A DNA stretch of 64,000 nucleotides from CAWDLX01 sp046728155 (GTDB lineage: Bacteria > Actinomycetota > Actinomycetes > Mycobacteriales > Micromonosporaceae), in contig JBKPDY010000031.1 in NCBI GenBank assembly GCA_046728155.1, positions 21,383-85,382 of the forward strand. Reading direction: 5' to 3'. Position numbers and translations under genes: made by a program. The notes under the pieces were generated by a model. That model saw nothing but the letters and a program-made list of their open reading frames with translations, was not told the origin of the DNA and did not search any database. Below, one piece after another: positions 37,524 through 45,869 of this stretch. Position 1 is the first letter of the stretch; each line of letters opens with the position of its first letter.

Positions 37524-37949
37524 TTACCTGGTGCGCGCGCTGGACGTGCGGCGTGCGCCGGTCGTGGTCGCGGCTCGTGTCGTCTTCCTTGCCGGCGCGG
37601 CCTTGCGCACGGTGGTGGCCTTCTTTGCCGGCGCGGCTTTCTTGGCCGCAGCCGCCTTGGTCGCCTTGGGCACCCGTCCCGCCGCGACGAGCTCCTTGAA
37701 GCTCGCACCCGGACGGAATGCCGGCACGGAGGTCTTCTTCACCTTGACGGCCTCGCCCGTGCGTGGGTTGCGAGCAGTACGGGCAGCGCGGACGCGCTTC
37801 TCGAAGACGCCGAACCCGGTGATAGACACCTTGTCGCCCTTGGTGACCGCGTTCTGAATCTCAGCGAGAACCGCGTCGAGCGCAGCGGTCGCGGACCTCC
37901 GGTCGCCCAGACGTCCGGACAGCGCTTCGATGAGCTCGGCCTTGTTCAC
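37524..37949 (-). CDS. hupB: HU-family nucleoid protein with Lys/Ala-rich tail
   Basis: The 141-residue protein has a complete HU domain (residues 1-90: MNKAELIEALSGRL, GDKVSITGFGVFEKR, RNPRTGEAVKVKKTSVPAFRPG). A basic tail of about 45 residues with AAKKAAPAKKA repeats follows. This is the actinobacterial HupB/HupS architecture; the tail resembles histone H1 and alters DNA binding. GTG 37949 follows GGGAGG by 9 bases. Position beside leuDC and mutT1 matches M. tuberculosis. Confidence 0.95.
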   Translation of the reverse strand: MNKAELIEALSGRLGDRRSATAALDAVLAEIQNAVTKGDKVSITGFGVFEKRVRAARTARNPRTGEAVKVKKTSVPAFRPGASFKELVAAGRVPKATKAAAAKKAAPAKKATTVRKAAPARKTTRAATTTGARRTSSARTR

Positions 37950-38005
37950 GACTTACTTCCTCCCTGTAACCCATTGCTGTCCTTCGAAACAGCGGTTCTG
38001 CGCGC

Positions 38006-38034
38006 ACAGTAGTCCAACCCTAGGCACGACACAA
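38006..38034 (-). promoter_or_regulatory. Probable hupB promoter
   Basis: On the minus strand TTGTGT and TACTGT are separated by 17 bases, giving a plausible sigma-70-type promoter about 55-85 bases upstream of the hupB start. The second hexamer is not ideal, so this is a candidate only. Confidence 0.5.
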
Positions 38035-38115
38035 ACACCCGAGCGGGTAAAATCGTTGGGTCGCAAGGGATCCGAACCCGGGGCGGAGGGCGCGTAGCCG
38101 AAGTGGACACTCGGG

Positions 38116-38703
38116 CTAGGCGACCACCGGCTTCCAGGGAGGGCGGCCGGCCTCGTACCGGGCGATCGCGTCCTCGTTCCGCAGCGTCAGACCGATGTCG
38201 TCGAGCCCTTCCATGAGGCGCCAACGACTGTGCTCATCCAGGTTGAAAGGCCAGGTCAGACTGGGTCCACGAACCCGCTGTTCGGCCAGGTCGACGGTCA
38301 GGGCGGTCCCAGGCCGCTCCTCCAGTAGGGTCCAAATCTCCTCGATCACGGTTTCTTGAAGCACAACCGGGAGCAGCCCACCCTTGAGCGCGTTGTTGCG
38401 GAAGATGTCCCCGAACGAGGGCGCGATGACAGCCCGAAATCCGTGGTCCTGCAGGGCCCACACGGCGTGTTCCCGGGAAGAGCCGACGCCGAACCGGTGT
38501 CCCGCCACGAGGATGCTCGCGTCCGCGTAGGCCGGGTCGTTCAGTACGAACGCCGGGTCGGCCCGCCAGGCGTTGAACAACCCGTCCGCGAAACCGGTAC
38601 GGGTGACGCGCTTCAGGTACTCGGCCGGGATGATCTGATCGGTGTCCACATCCCCCCGGCGCAGCGGCATCGCGACACCCGTGTGGACAGTGAACCTTTC
38701 CAT
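38116..38703 (-). CDS. leuD: 3-isopropylmalate dehydratase small subunit LeuD
   Basis: LeuD pairs with LeuC in leucine synthesis (isomerisation of isopropylmalate). The 195-residue protein starts MERFTVHTGVAMPLRRGDVDTDQIIPAEYL and has the swivel-domain motif GHRFGVGSSREHAVWAL. ATG 38703 is used; it begins 14 bases after the leuC stop. The leuD stop is about 165 bases from the hupB start. Confidence 0.96.
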   Translation of the reverse strand: MERFTVHTGVAMPLRRGDVDTDQIIPAEYLKRVTRTGFADGLFNAWRADPAFVLNDPAYADASILVAGHRFGVGSSREHAVWALQDHGFRAVIAPSFGDIFRNNALKGGLLPVVLQETVIEEIWTLLEERPGTALTVDLAEQRVRGPSLTWPFNLDEHSRWRLMEGLDDIGLTLRNEDAIARYEAGRPPWKPVVA

Positions 38704-38717
38704 CTGTCCCACCTTTC

Positions 38718-40136
38718 TCACAGGTCGGCCGGGGAAGCGAGCCGCCCGAGCACGGCCGTCGCCGCGGCGACCGGCGGGGACACGAGATGGGTTCGTCCGC
38801 CCCGGCCCTGGCGTCCCTCGAAGTTTCGGTTCGACGTAGAGGCCGCCCGCTGGCCTGGCGAGAGCGTGTCCGGGTTCATGCCCAGGCACATCGAGCAACC
38901 GGCGAAGCGCCATTCGGCCCCGGCGTCGATGAAGATCTTGTCCAACCCCTCGGCCTCGGCGGCCGCGCGCACCTTCGCCGACCCGGGTACGACGAGCATC
39001 CGCACCCCATCGGCGACCGTGTGCCCGGACAGAACATCGGCGGCGGCGCGCAGATCTTCGAGCCGGCCGTTGGTGCACGACCCGACGAACACGACGTCGA
39101 CGCGGACATCGCGCAGCCGCGTTCCTGGGCGGAGATCCATGTACGTCAAGGCGCGCCGGGCCGCCGCCACCGCGCCCGGATCGGCGAACTCCTCGGGGTT
39201 GGGCACCACACCGTCGAGCGAGGACCCCTGACCGGGGTTGGTACCCCACGTCACGAACGGTGTGACCCGGCTCGCGTCGAGGGTCACCTCGTCGTCGAAG
39301 GCAGCATCCGGATCGGTGGGAAGCGTCCGCCAGTACGCGACGGCCTCATCCCAGTCGGCATCCTTGGGCGCGTACGGCCGGTCCGTGAGATAGGCGAACG
39401 TGGTCTCGTCCGGGCCGATGAGGCCCGCACGCGCGCCCCACTCGATCGACATGTTGGAGATGGTCATGCGGCCCTCCATCGAGAGCATTTCGATGACCGG
39501 ACCGCGGTACTCCACGAGGTAGCCCACGCCACCGCCGGTGCCGACCTGATTGATCAGGGCGAGCACAAGATCCTTGGCGGTCACGCCGACCGGCAGCTCG
39601 CCGATGACGTTGACCGCCATGGTCTTCGGCCGCGCCTGCGGAAGCGTCTGGGTGGCGAGCACATGCTCGACCTCGCTGGTTCCGATGCCGAACGCCAGCG
39701 CCCCGAACGCGCCATGCGTTGCGGTGTGCGAGTCGCCGCAGACGATGGTCATGCCCGGTTGTGTGATGCCGAGCTGCGGACCGATGACGTGCACGATGCC
39801 TTGTTCGGCATCGCCGAGAGAATGCAGCAAGATCCCGAACTCGGCGGCGTTTCGGCGCAGCGTCTCGATCTGCGTACGAGAGACGGGATCGAGGATCGTC
39901 ACCAGATTGTCGGTCGGCGTGTTGTGGTCCTCGGTCGCGAGCGTGAGGTCGGGCCGACGTACCGGGCGCCCGGCCAGCCGGAGCGCGTCGAAGGCCTGCG
40001 GGCTCGTGACCTCGTGGACCAGGTGCAGGTCGATGTAGAGCAGATCCGGTTCGCCCGCGGCGGCGTGGACGACGTGCGCGTCCCACACCTTTTCGGCCAG
40101 GGTCCGCGGACCGTGGGTTCTCATGACTCCCACCAT
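38718..40136 (-). CDS. leuC: 3-isopropylmalate dehydratase large subunit LeuC
   Basis: LeuC is the [4Fe-4S] subunit. The 472-residue protein has CGDSHTATHGAFGALAFGIGTSEVEHVLATQTL, the cluster cysteine in VFVGSCTNGRLEDL and the GCSMCLGMNPDTL pair. ATG 40136 (AGGA 7 bases upstream) is used; ATG 40124 with GGGAG 4 bases upstream is an equal rival. It is divergent from the ndgR-type regulator with 48 bases between the starts. Confidence 0.96.
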   Translation of the reverse strand: MVGVMRTHGPRTLAEKVWDAHVVHAAAGEPDLLYIDLHLVHEVTSPQAFDALRLAGRPVRRPDLTLATEDHNTPTDNLVTILDPVSRTQIETLRRNAAEFGILLHSLGDAEQGIVHVIGPQLGITQPGMTIVCGDSHTATHGAFGALAFGIGTSEVEHVLATQTLPQARPKTMAVNVIGELPVGVTAKDLVLALINQVGTGGGVGYLVEYRGPVIEMLSMEGRMTISNMSIEWGARAGLIGPDETTFAYLTDRPYAPKDADWDEAVAYWRTLPTDPDAAFDDEVTLDASRVTPFVTWGTNPGQGSSLDGVVPNPEEFADPGAVAAARRALTYMDLRPGTRLRDVRVDVVFVGSCTNGRLEDLRAAADVLSGHTVADGVRMLVVPGSAKVRAAAEAEGLDKIFIDAGAEWRFAGCSMCLGMNPDTLSPGQRAASTSNRNFEGRQGRGGRTHLVSPPVAAATAVLGRLASPADL

Positions 40137-40159
40137 CTGGACATCCTATAATTTGGGAG
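40127..40159. promoter_or_regulatory. leuC-ndgR divergent control region
   Basis: The short space holds a perfect TATAAT at 40147-40152 that can serve ndgR. A dyad CTCCCA (40127-40132) ... TGGGAG (40154-40159) straddles it. NdgR homologues bind the divergent leuC promoter, so this dyad is a candidate operator; the assignment is inferred. Toward leuC, TTGAAA lies upstream of an AT-rich stretch, suggesting a very short 5' leader. Confidence 0.4.
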
Positions 40160-40184
40160 GTAGTTTCAATGCGTGGGACACAGT

Positions 40185-40871
40185 ATGAGCGGTGTCGGGG
40201 TCCTCGACAAGGCGGTTGTCATTCTCGGCGCGAGCGTCGACGGCGCGAGCCTCGCCGAGCTGGTCGAGCGGACCAAGCTCCCTCGCGCCACCGCTCATCG
40301 CCTGGCCCAGGCCCTCGAGATCCACCGTATGCTCGTCCGCGACACGCAGGGCCGCTGGCGGCCGGGACCACGCCTGGGTGAGCTCGCCAATGCCGCCCCG
40401 GACATCCTGCTCACGGCGGCGGCTCCGGTTCTGTCCACATTGCGCGATGCGACCGGTGAGAGTGCGCAGCTCTACCTGCGTCGGGCCGACGAGAGAGTCT
40501 GCGTGGCGGTCGCCGAGCGGACAAGCGGCCTCCGCGACACGGTGCCGGTCGGAGCCGTTCTCCCGATGACCGCCGGCTCGGCGGCTCAGATCCTGCTCGC
40601 GTGGGAGCCGCCGGAGGCAGTGATGCCACTGCTGCCGAGAGCGAAGTTCACCGGTCGGACCTTGGCCGAGGTACGAAAGCGCGGCTGGGCTCAGAGCGTG
40701 GCCGAGCGCGAGCTGGGCGTGGCGAGCGTCTCCGCGCCGATCCGGGACCGCACCGGCCGGGTGATCGCCGCTATCAGCGTCTCCGGCCCGATCGAACGGC
40801 TCGGCCGCCGTCCGGGCGATCGGCATGCGATGGCCGTCGTCCGGGCCGGACAACGCCTCTCGGGCCTGTAG
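40185..40871 (+). CDS. ndgR: NdgR-type IclR-family transcriptional regulator
   Basis: The 228-residue protein starts MSGVGVLDKAVVILGASVDG. It has an N-terminal winged helix-turn-helix (LAELVERTKLPRATAHRLAQALE) and an IclR effector domain (GESAQLYLRRADERVCVAVAE, RDTVPVGAVLPMTAGSAAQILLAW). NdgR/LtbR proteins control leuCD and other amino-acid genes and lie divergent to leuC in Streptomyces, Corynebacterium and mycobacteria. ATG 40185 matches the family start; GGGAGG lies 24 bases upstream, better spaced for an ATG in another frame at 40169. Confidence 0.92.
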   Translation: MSGVGVLDKAVVILGASVDGASLAELVERTKLPRATAHRLAQALEIHRMLVRDTQGRWRPGPRLGELANAAPDILLTAAAPVLSTLRDATGESAQLYLRRADERVCVAVAERTSGLRDTVPVGAVLPMTAGSAAQILLAWEPPEAVMPLLPRAKFTGRTLAEVRKRGWAQSVAERELGVASVSAPIRDRTGRVIAAISVSGPIERLGRRPGDRHAMAVVRAGQRLSGL

Positions 40872-41044
40872 ATACATCGACCCGCGCACCACCTGACCGG
40901 CCGACCGCAGCCGACCGTTCGGTGGAGGCGGCCAGACCGTCAGGTCAGGGATGCCGTTGTGCTGGCGCTCAGGCCGACCACGGGACGGCACGAGTGGTGC
41001 CGGCGTCCTACCCTGGCGAGCGACGCCCCCCGGAAGGAACGCTC

Positions 41045-42679
41045 GTGAGCCAGCCGAATCCGCCCGTCCCGGACCAACCGTGGGTCTCGCAGACGGAGAG
41101 CACGGCAGCCGGATCGACACCACCGACGCAACCGCTGCCGCCGTACCCACAGAAGCCGACGTACGGGCAGCAGCCGGCGTACGGGCAGCAGCCGGGTCAG
41201 CCGGCGTACGGGCAGCAGCCCGTCTACCCGCCGCAGCCCGTCTACCCGCCGCAGCCCGTCTACCCGCCGGCGTACGCAGCCGGCTACGGCGAAACCGAGA
41301 TCCTGCTTGAGCCGGGTGCGCCGGCAGCGCCGCGCCGCAAGCGCCGCAGGGCCGCGATCGCTGTGGGAGCTGCGTTGGCCGTAGTCATCTCCGGCGCCGC
41401 CGTCGCGGGCGCGGCCGTGTGGTACGGCTGGGGTGGCACCGAGCCCGAGGATGTGCTGCCCGGCTCATCGGTGGTCTTCGCCCGGGCGGACCTGTCGCCC
41501 GGGTTAGGACAGAAGCTTGCCCTGCAGAAACTGGTGAAGAAGTTTCCGCAGCAGCCAAGCGGCACGGACCTGGTCAACGCGGCGAAGCAGAGCCTCGTCA
41601 CCGACATGCTGCACCCGCTGGACTTCGACGCGGATGTCAAGCCGTGGCTCGGTGACCAGATCGGAATGGCACTGTGGTTGCCGGGCGGTCGCAGTACACA
41701 GTGCACACTGGTCGCACTCGCCAGCAACGATGACAACAAGGCCAAGGCGGCGCTGGCCAGAGTTCCGCACACTTCGTACGCGTTCGCCAACGGCTACGCG
41801 ATTCTCGCCCAATGTGAGGGCAGCCTCGGTGCCCAGGACGCCGTCACCGCCGCCGGCAACGAATCGATGAGCGCGCACCCGGCGTTCGCCAACGCGCTGG
41901 GCAATCTGCCATCAGGGCAGGCCGTGCTCGCGTGGGTCGACGGTAGTTACTTCAGTTCCGTCGCGGATGAACTCGGTGGCACCACCGGCGGAAACTTGGC
42001 GACGTCGGCGCTCGCCGACACGAATGTGCTGGTCGGAGTCAAGGCAATCGGCGACGGAGTCGAACTGCGGGCAAGGATCCACTCGAGCACCGACACGGGG
42101 TCGTTCTCCGCCAACGCTTTGTCGCAGCTGGACAAACTGCCGGGCGGCACCATCCTTGGGGCCGCCGCGGATCTGCGCAGCGCCAAGGGACTCAGCGACT
42201 CCGTCTCCCGTGGCCTCACCAACCTGCCCGGCGAGTTCGACGGCCTCAGCCGTGCGACCGAGGACGTACTCGGCTCAGTCATCAGTCTCTCGCTGGTCAA
42301 CCCGTCATCGCCACAGATCAAGCTGCTCATCGAGGCCGCGGACAGCGGCTCCGCCCAGAGCGTCGCCAACGCGCTGCAGAGCAGTCTCAGCCCGTCCGAG
42401 GCATCTCTCAACGTCTCCGGCAATACCGTCAGCCTGACCTCGTCCGGCTACCAGGGCGGCTCCGGCAGTCTCGCCGACGACTCGCTGTACCGCACAGCCA
42501 TGGCCGATCCGCCGCAGAACACGATCCTTGCTGCGTATGTGAATGTCGAGAAGTTCCTGCCGCAGTCGGATATCAAGGGCGACGCGGCGGCGAACCTCAA
42601 ACCGGTCAAGGCGCTCGGCCTGAGTGTCGGCGCAGACAACGGCAGCACGGAGCTACTGCTGCGCGTCATCGTCCAGTGA
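41045..42679 (+). CDS. DUF3352-type membrane protein with Tyr/Pro/Gln repeats
   Basis: The 544-residue protein has an N-terminal cytoplasmic stretch rich in Pro, Tyr and Gln (YGQQP and VYPPQP repeats, about residues 38-76). A basic segment and one membrane helix (AAIAVGAALAVVISGAAVAGAAVWYGW) follow. The large extracytoplasmic domain resembles DUF3352 (PGSSVVFARADLSPGLGQK, WLGDQIGMALW). GTG 41045 follows GGAAGGA by 7 bases. Function unknown; the repeat-TM-globular layout suggests an envelope scaffold or sensor. Confidence 0.82.
   Translation: MSQPNPPVPDQPWVSQTESTAAGSTPPTQPLPPYPQKPTYGQQPAYGQQPGQPAYGQQPVYPPQPVYPPQPVYPPAYAAGYGETEILLEPGAPAAPRRKRRRAAIAVGAALAVVISGAAVAGAAVWYGWGGTEPEDVLPGSSVVFARADLSPGLGQKLALQKLVKKFPQQPSGTDLVNAAKQSLVTDMLHPLDFDADVKPWLGDQIGMALWLPGGRSTQCTLVALASNDDNKAKAALARVPHTSYAFANGYAILAQCEGSLGAQDAVTAAGNESMSAHPAFANALGNLPSGQAVLAWVDGSYFSSVADELGGTTGGNLATSALADTNVLVGVKAIGDGVELRARIHSSTDTGSFSANALSQLDKLPGGTILGAAADLRSAKGLSDSVSRGLTNLPGEFDGLSRATEDVLGSVISLSLVNPSSPQIKLLIEAADSGSAQSVANALQSSLSPSEASLNVSGNTVSLTSSGYQGGSGSLADDSLYRTAMADPPQNTILAAYVNVEKFLPQSDIKGDAAANLKPVKALGLSVGADNGSTELLLRVIVQ
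41156..41271 (+). repeat. In-frame DNA repeats coding the Tyr/Pro/Gln tract
   Basis: Three copies of an 18-base unit begin at 41218, 41236 and 41254 (coding PVYPPQ). They are preceded by three TACGGGCAGCAGCC copies (coding YGQQP). They lie wholly within the DUF3352-type gene and can expand or contract without frameshift. Confidence 0.85.
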
Positions 42680-42709
42680 TCGCAGGGCGTACCCGGGCCG
42701 ACCGGCGCG

Positions 42710-42777
42710 CAAGATCCAACAGAGTATCGAGAATGCCCTAGCGCACTGAGCCTTTCCCGACATTCTGTTGGATCTTG
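42710..42777. repeat. 68-base hairpin with perfect 14-base arms
   Basis: CAAGATCCAACAGA and TCTGTTGGATCTTG are perfectly complementary. The inner flanks (GTATCGAGAATGCC and ATGTCGGGAAAGGC on the other strand) pair loosely. It lies 30 bases after the DUF3352 gene. The AAGATC ends recall the elements at 460 and 19333, but the core differs. Confidence 0.75.
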
Positions 42778-42884
42778 GTGGCGGGGAAGCGGGTGCCTTG
42801 GCTGCGGTCCAACAGCACCACGCCATGGGTCTACGGCTGGCTGGAGAGCGGCGGCATGGCGCGGCTGGGCCGCACCGAGCCTCC

Positions 42885-43289
42885 TTAGGCGAGTGCGACA
42901 GGTCGCTGCGGGGGATTCTCATCGGGAAGCGGCATCGCGGCCGCGCCCGCCGGGGCAAATGGCAACGGCCGGCGAGGCTCACGGACGCCTGCTCCTCCAG
43001 GAGCGGGTGGCCCGTCGCCCGGCGGGCCGGCGGGGGCCAGTCGGACCACGCGAAGTGCGAGCGCCAGCCAGGTCAGCAGGACCAGACCGGCGACACCTAG
43101 TCCGGCGAGCCCGTAGCCGGTGACCACCGCGGCGGTCGCCAGCGACGCGACCACGCCGGCCACAACCGCCACCGTCCACATCGGGGCCCGGTAGAGCACG
43201 GCCCGCTCACGCCGTCGAGCGACGACCCGTCCTCGACGCCGTCGGATCCGTCCAGGTCGGAGTGCCTTCGAAGTTCGCCCGCGTCGCAT
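42885..43289 (-). CDS. Small two-helix membrane protein
   Basis: The 134-residue protein has a very basic N-terminus (about 35 residues rich in Arg). Two adjacent membrane helices (APMWTVAVVAGVVASLATAAVVTGYGLAGLGVAGLVLLTWLALAL) and a Pro/Gly-rich cytoplasmic tail follow. GGAGG lies 5 bases before the ATG, which supports a real gene. I recognise no family. It is divergent from the antiporter gene across 245 bases. Confidence 0.6.
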   Translation of the reverse strand: MRRGRTSKALRPGRIRRRRGRVVARRRERAVLYRAPMWTVAVVAGVVASLATAAVVTGYGLAGLGVAGLVLLTWLALALRVVRLAPAGPPGDGPPAPGGAGVREPRRPLPFAPAGAAAMPLPDENPPQRPVALA

Positions 43290-43316
43290 ACCAACCTCCA
43301 GCAGACCGCGCCCTCA

Positions 43317-43330
43317 ATAGACCGGTCTAT
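43317..43330. promoter_or_regulatory. 14-base perfect palindrome, TetR-type operator candidate
   Basis: ATAGACCGGTCTAT is a perfect palindrome in a window where AT pairs are scarce. Dyads with this TAGACCGGTCTA core are typical TetR-family operators. It lies 27 bases upstream of the minus-strand membrane gene and 205 bases upstream of the antiporter start. No TetR gene is in the window. Confidence 0.55.
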
Positions 43331-43534
43331 CGGTCCCAGGGTGCCCCGCTGTGTCAACAAACGGAAGGTCTCCGGTGACGCCGTCGCGCCGCGCACCCGG
43401 ATGTCGATCGGGTACTCTTTCCCGCGGCAGACGGCGATGGAACCCGCCGGGGTCGACGGTGACCCGAACCGCCCTCCGGAAGGGCTGATGGCTCCTGGCA
43501 TGGCCGGGAGATCGCCGCACCCACGGAAGGGTTC

Positions 43535-44767
43535 ATGGGAACCACACTCACCGTCGCCGCCGCGCTCGCAGTCGCCGCTTTGATCGCAACCATGTTCGCG
43601 GTCGAACTGGGTCTGTCCGTCGCGGTCGTCGAGATCCTCGCCGGCATCCTCGTCGGCAATGCGCTGCACCTGTCCACGCCGGACTGGCTGGTATTCCTGG
43701 CCAGCTTCGGATCCGTCGTATTGACCTTCCTTGCGGGGGCCGAGGTCGACCCCACCGCTCTGCGCGAGAGCTGGAAAGCTTCACTGGCGATCGGGGTCAT
43801 CTCGTTCGCGGCCCCGTTCGTCGCCGCGATGCTGGCCTGCCGCTACCTGGCCGGGTGGGACTGGCGGGCGGCCCACATCGGCGGCATCGCTCTGTCGACC
43901 ACATCGCTAGCGGTCGTGTACGCAGTGCTCGTCGAATCCGGGTTGAACACCACCCGCATCGGACAACTGATCATGTCCGCAACGTTCGTCACCGATCTCG
44001 GAACCGTGCTGGCGTTGTCGTTGCTGTTCCTCCGCCCGACCTGGTGGCTGCTTCCGTTCATCGCCGTGTCGGTCGCCTTCATCTGGGCGCTTCCCCGGTT
44101 GGAGGGCTGGTTCTTCTCCCGGTACGGCAACCGGGTCATCGAGCCGGAGATCAAAGGCGCGTTCGCCGCACTCCTCGTGCTGATGTGGTTCGGAGACAAG
44201 GCGTCCAGTCACGCGGTACTGCCCGCCTTTCTGCTCGGCCTGGCGGTGTCCCGTACGTTCGAGCGCCACCGCACCACCCAGCAACGCTTCCGCGTTGTCG
44301 CCTTCGCACTACTGACCCCATTCTTCTTTCTGCGTTCGGGAATGAACGTGTCGTTGCCGCTGGTGTGGGCCAACCTCGGCCTTCTGTTAGTGCTGCTCGC
44401 CGTCAAGCTGGGCGCGAAATCCGTCGGTGTCTACCCGCTGGCCCGCCGCTGGGCCCGCCCGCACGCAGGGTTTACAACCCTGCTCATGTCAACCGGGCTG
44501 ACGTTCGGGACCATCTCGGCTACCTACGGCTACACCGCGGGGATTGTGACCCGCGCCCAGTTCTCCGTACTGGTCTGCGTCGTCGTGCTCACGGCGGTCG
44601 TCCCGACCGCGATCGCGCAGCGCTGGTTCACACCGCGCGTACCATCGGCGACCACGCCCGATCCGGAGACGGTTGAGGATGAGGAGTTCGAGCCCATTCC
44701 GAGGCGCTCTGGAACTCGTTGGCAGAGTGGCCTCGTACGAAGGCCGGGCCGACGCGGGCCCGGCTGA
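43535..44767 (+). CDS. Monovalent cation:proton antiporter (CPA2, KefB/NhaS-like)
   Basis: The 410-residue protein has 12 or so membrane helices. 'VEILAGILVGNALHL', 'FGSVVLTFLAGAEVDP', 'STTSLAVVYAVL' and 'SATFVTDLGTVLAL' fit the CPA2 fold with its TDLG motif. 'HAVLPAFLLGLAVSRT' and 'TPFFFLRSGMNVSLP' follow. The tail is short, with no TrkA-N domain. GGAAGGG precedes the ATG. The 204-base leader between the palindrome and the start shows no riboswitch core I recognise. Substrate could be Na+ or K+. Confidence 0.85.
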   Translation: MGTTLTVAAALAVAALIATMFAVELGLSVAVVEILAGILVGNALHLSTPDWLVFLASFGSVVLTFLAGAEVDPTALRESWKASLAIGVISFAAPFVAAMLACRYLAGWDWRAAHIGGIALSTTSLAVVYAVLVESGLNTTRIGQLIMSATFVTDLGTVLALSLLFLRPTWWLLPFIAVSVAFIWALPRLEGWFFSRYGNRVIEPEIKGAFAALLVLMWFGDKASSHAVLPAFLLGLAVSRTFERHRTTQQRFRVVAFALLTPFFFLRSGMNVSLPLVWANLGLLLVLLAVKLGAKSVGVYPLARRWARPHAGFTTLLMSTGLTFGTISATYGYTAGIVTRAQFSVLVCVVVLTAVVPTAIAQRWFTPRVPSATTPDPETVEDEEFEPIPRRSGTRWQSGLVRRPGRRGPG

Positions 44768-44769
44768 CG

Positions 44770-44842
44770 TAGCCCCGACCGGATTCGAACCGGCGCTACC
44801 GCCTTGAGAGGGCGGCGTCCTAGGCCACTAGACGACGGGGCC
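44770..44842 (-). tRNA. tRNA-Glu (CTC)
   Basis: A complete cloverleaf is seen: acceptor GGCCCCG/CGGGGCT, anticodon arm CCGCC-CTCTCAA-GGCGG with CTC, T arm GCCGG-TTCGAAT-CCGGT. The 3' CCA is not encoded. It converges on the antiporter end. Confidence 0.96.
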
Positions 44843-44911
44843 GTACGGTGACGGGCTTCATCATGCCATACGGCAACACGAAATCCGCCCGCCGATGCCC
44901 TGGAGCATCGG

Positions 44912-44986
44912 TGGCTGGGGTACCAGGACTCGAACCTAGACTAACTGAACCAGAATCAGTTGGGCTGCCAATTACCCCATACCCCA
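44912..44986 (-). tRNA. tRNA-Gln (CTG)
   Basis: A complete cloverleaf is seen: acceptor TGGGGTA/TACCCCA, anticodon arm ACTGA-TTCTGGT-TCAGT with CTG, T arm with GGTTCGAGT. The CCA end is encoded (44912-44914). It lies upstream of tRNA-Glu on the same strand, probably one transcript. Confidence 0.96.
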
Positions 44987-45074
44987 ATGGCACCGCGGTG
45001 TCGCGTGCGTCTCGCTAGCGCTCGACCGTGCCGGCAAGCTACCTTACCCGACGCGTTGGGCAATCCCAAGCGGA

Positions 45075-45860
45075 TCACAAGTCGGCGACTGGGTTGGCCA
45101 ACTCCCCGACCCCATCGATCCGGACGGTAACGACCTCGCCCGCTCGCAGCGGACCTACGCCTGCCGGCGTACCGGTGAGAACTACGTCACCTGGCAGCAG
45201 CGTCATCACATGCGAGATGTACGACACCAGGGTCGGCGGATCGAAGACCATGTCCCGCGTGCGCCCGAGCTGCCGGACCTCCTCGTCGACCTCGCAGCGC
45301 ACCTCGCGGTCACTGATGTCCACCCCGGTGACGATCCACGGGCCGATCGGGCAGAACGAATCGAAGCCCTTGGCCCGGGTGAACTGCACATCTGAGCGCT
45401 GCAGGTCGCGCGCGGTGACATCGTTGGCGCAGGTGTAGCCGAAGATCGATTTCTCCCCGGCGGCCCGGTCGACCCGGCGGGCACCGGTGGCGCCGATGAC
45501 GACCGCCAGCTCCGCCTCGTGCTCGACCTGCTTCGACTGCGGCGGTAGCCGGATGAGATCCCGGTGCCCGATCACCGAGGTCGACGGCTTGAGGAAGAGC
45601 AGCGGCTCGGCCGGCACGGCGTTGCCGAGCTCGGCGGCGTGGTCGGCGTAGTTACGACCGACGCAGACGACCTTGCTCGGCAGGATCGGCGAAAGCAGTC
45701 GGACATCGGCGATCGCCCAGCGCTCGCCGGTGAAGCGGATGTCAGCGAATGGGTGCCCCTCGATCTCGGCCACGGTCAGGCCGCCCCCGGGAAGGTCGCC
45801 CTCGCCCTCGACCACGCCGAAGGAGAACCCGCCGGGATGGGCAAAACGCGCGATCCGCAC
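45075..45860 (-). CDS. Fumarylacetoacetate hydrolase family protein
   Basis: The 261-residue protein has the FAH fold with VCVGRNYADHAAELG, the metal ligands in EAELAVVIG and ANDVTARDLQ, and the C-terminal DVVLTGTPAGVG. Family members act as acylpyruvases or oxaloacetate decarboxylases; M. tuberculosis Rv2993c is equivalent. In mycobacteria gltX comes next, but here the downstream neighbours are the two tRNAs. GTG 45860 starts 9 bases after the small membrane gene. Confidence 0.9.
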   Translation of the reverse strand: MRIARFAHPGGFSFGVVEGEGDLPGGGLTVAEIEGHPFADIRFTGERWAIADVRLLSPILPSKVVCVGRNYADHAAELGNAVPAEPLLFLKPSTSVIGHRDLIRLPPQSKQVEHEAELAVVIGATGARRVDRAAGEKSIFGYTCANDVTARDLQRSDVQFTRAKGFDSFCPIGPWIVTGVDISDREVRCEVDEEVRQLGRTRDMVFDPPTLVSYISHVMTLLPGDVVLTGTPAGVGPLRAGEVVTVRIDGVGELANPVADL

Positions 45861-45869
45861 GCGGCCAAT

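Noticed and set aside
40169..40381. A 70-residue ORF starting at ATG 40169 with a well-spaced GGGAGG SD
   Set aside because: It reads an Arg/Pro-rich shadow frame of ndgR. The regulator frame is clearly the coding one; the SD probably serves ndgR at a longer distance or the mRNA starts downstream.
43331..43534. A c-di-AMP, M-box or Mn riboswitch in the antiporter leader
   Set aside because: I looked for the conserved cores of these classes and found none. Stems exist but fit no class I know.
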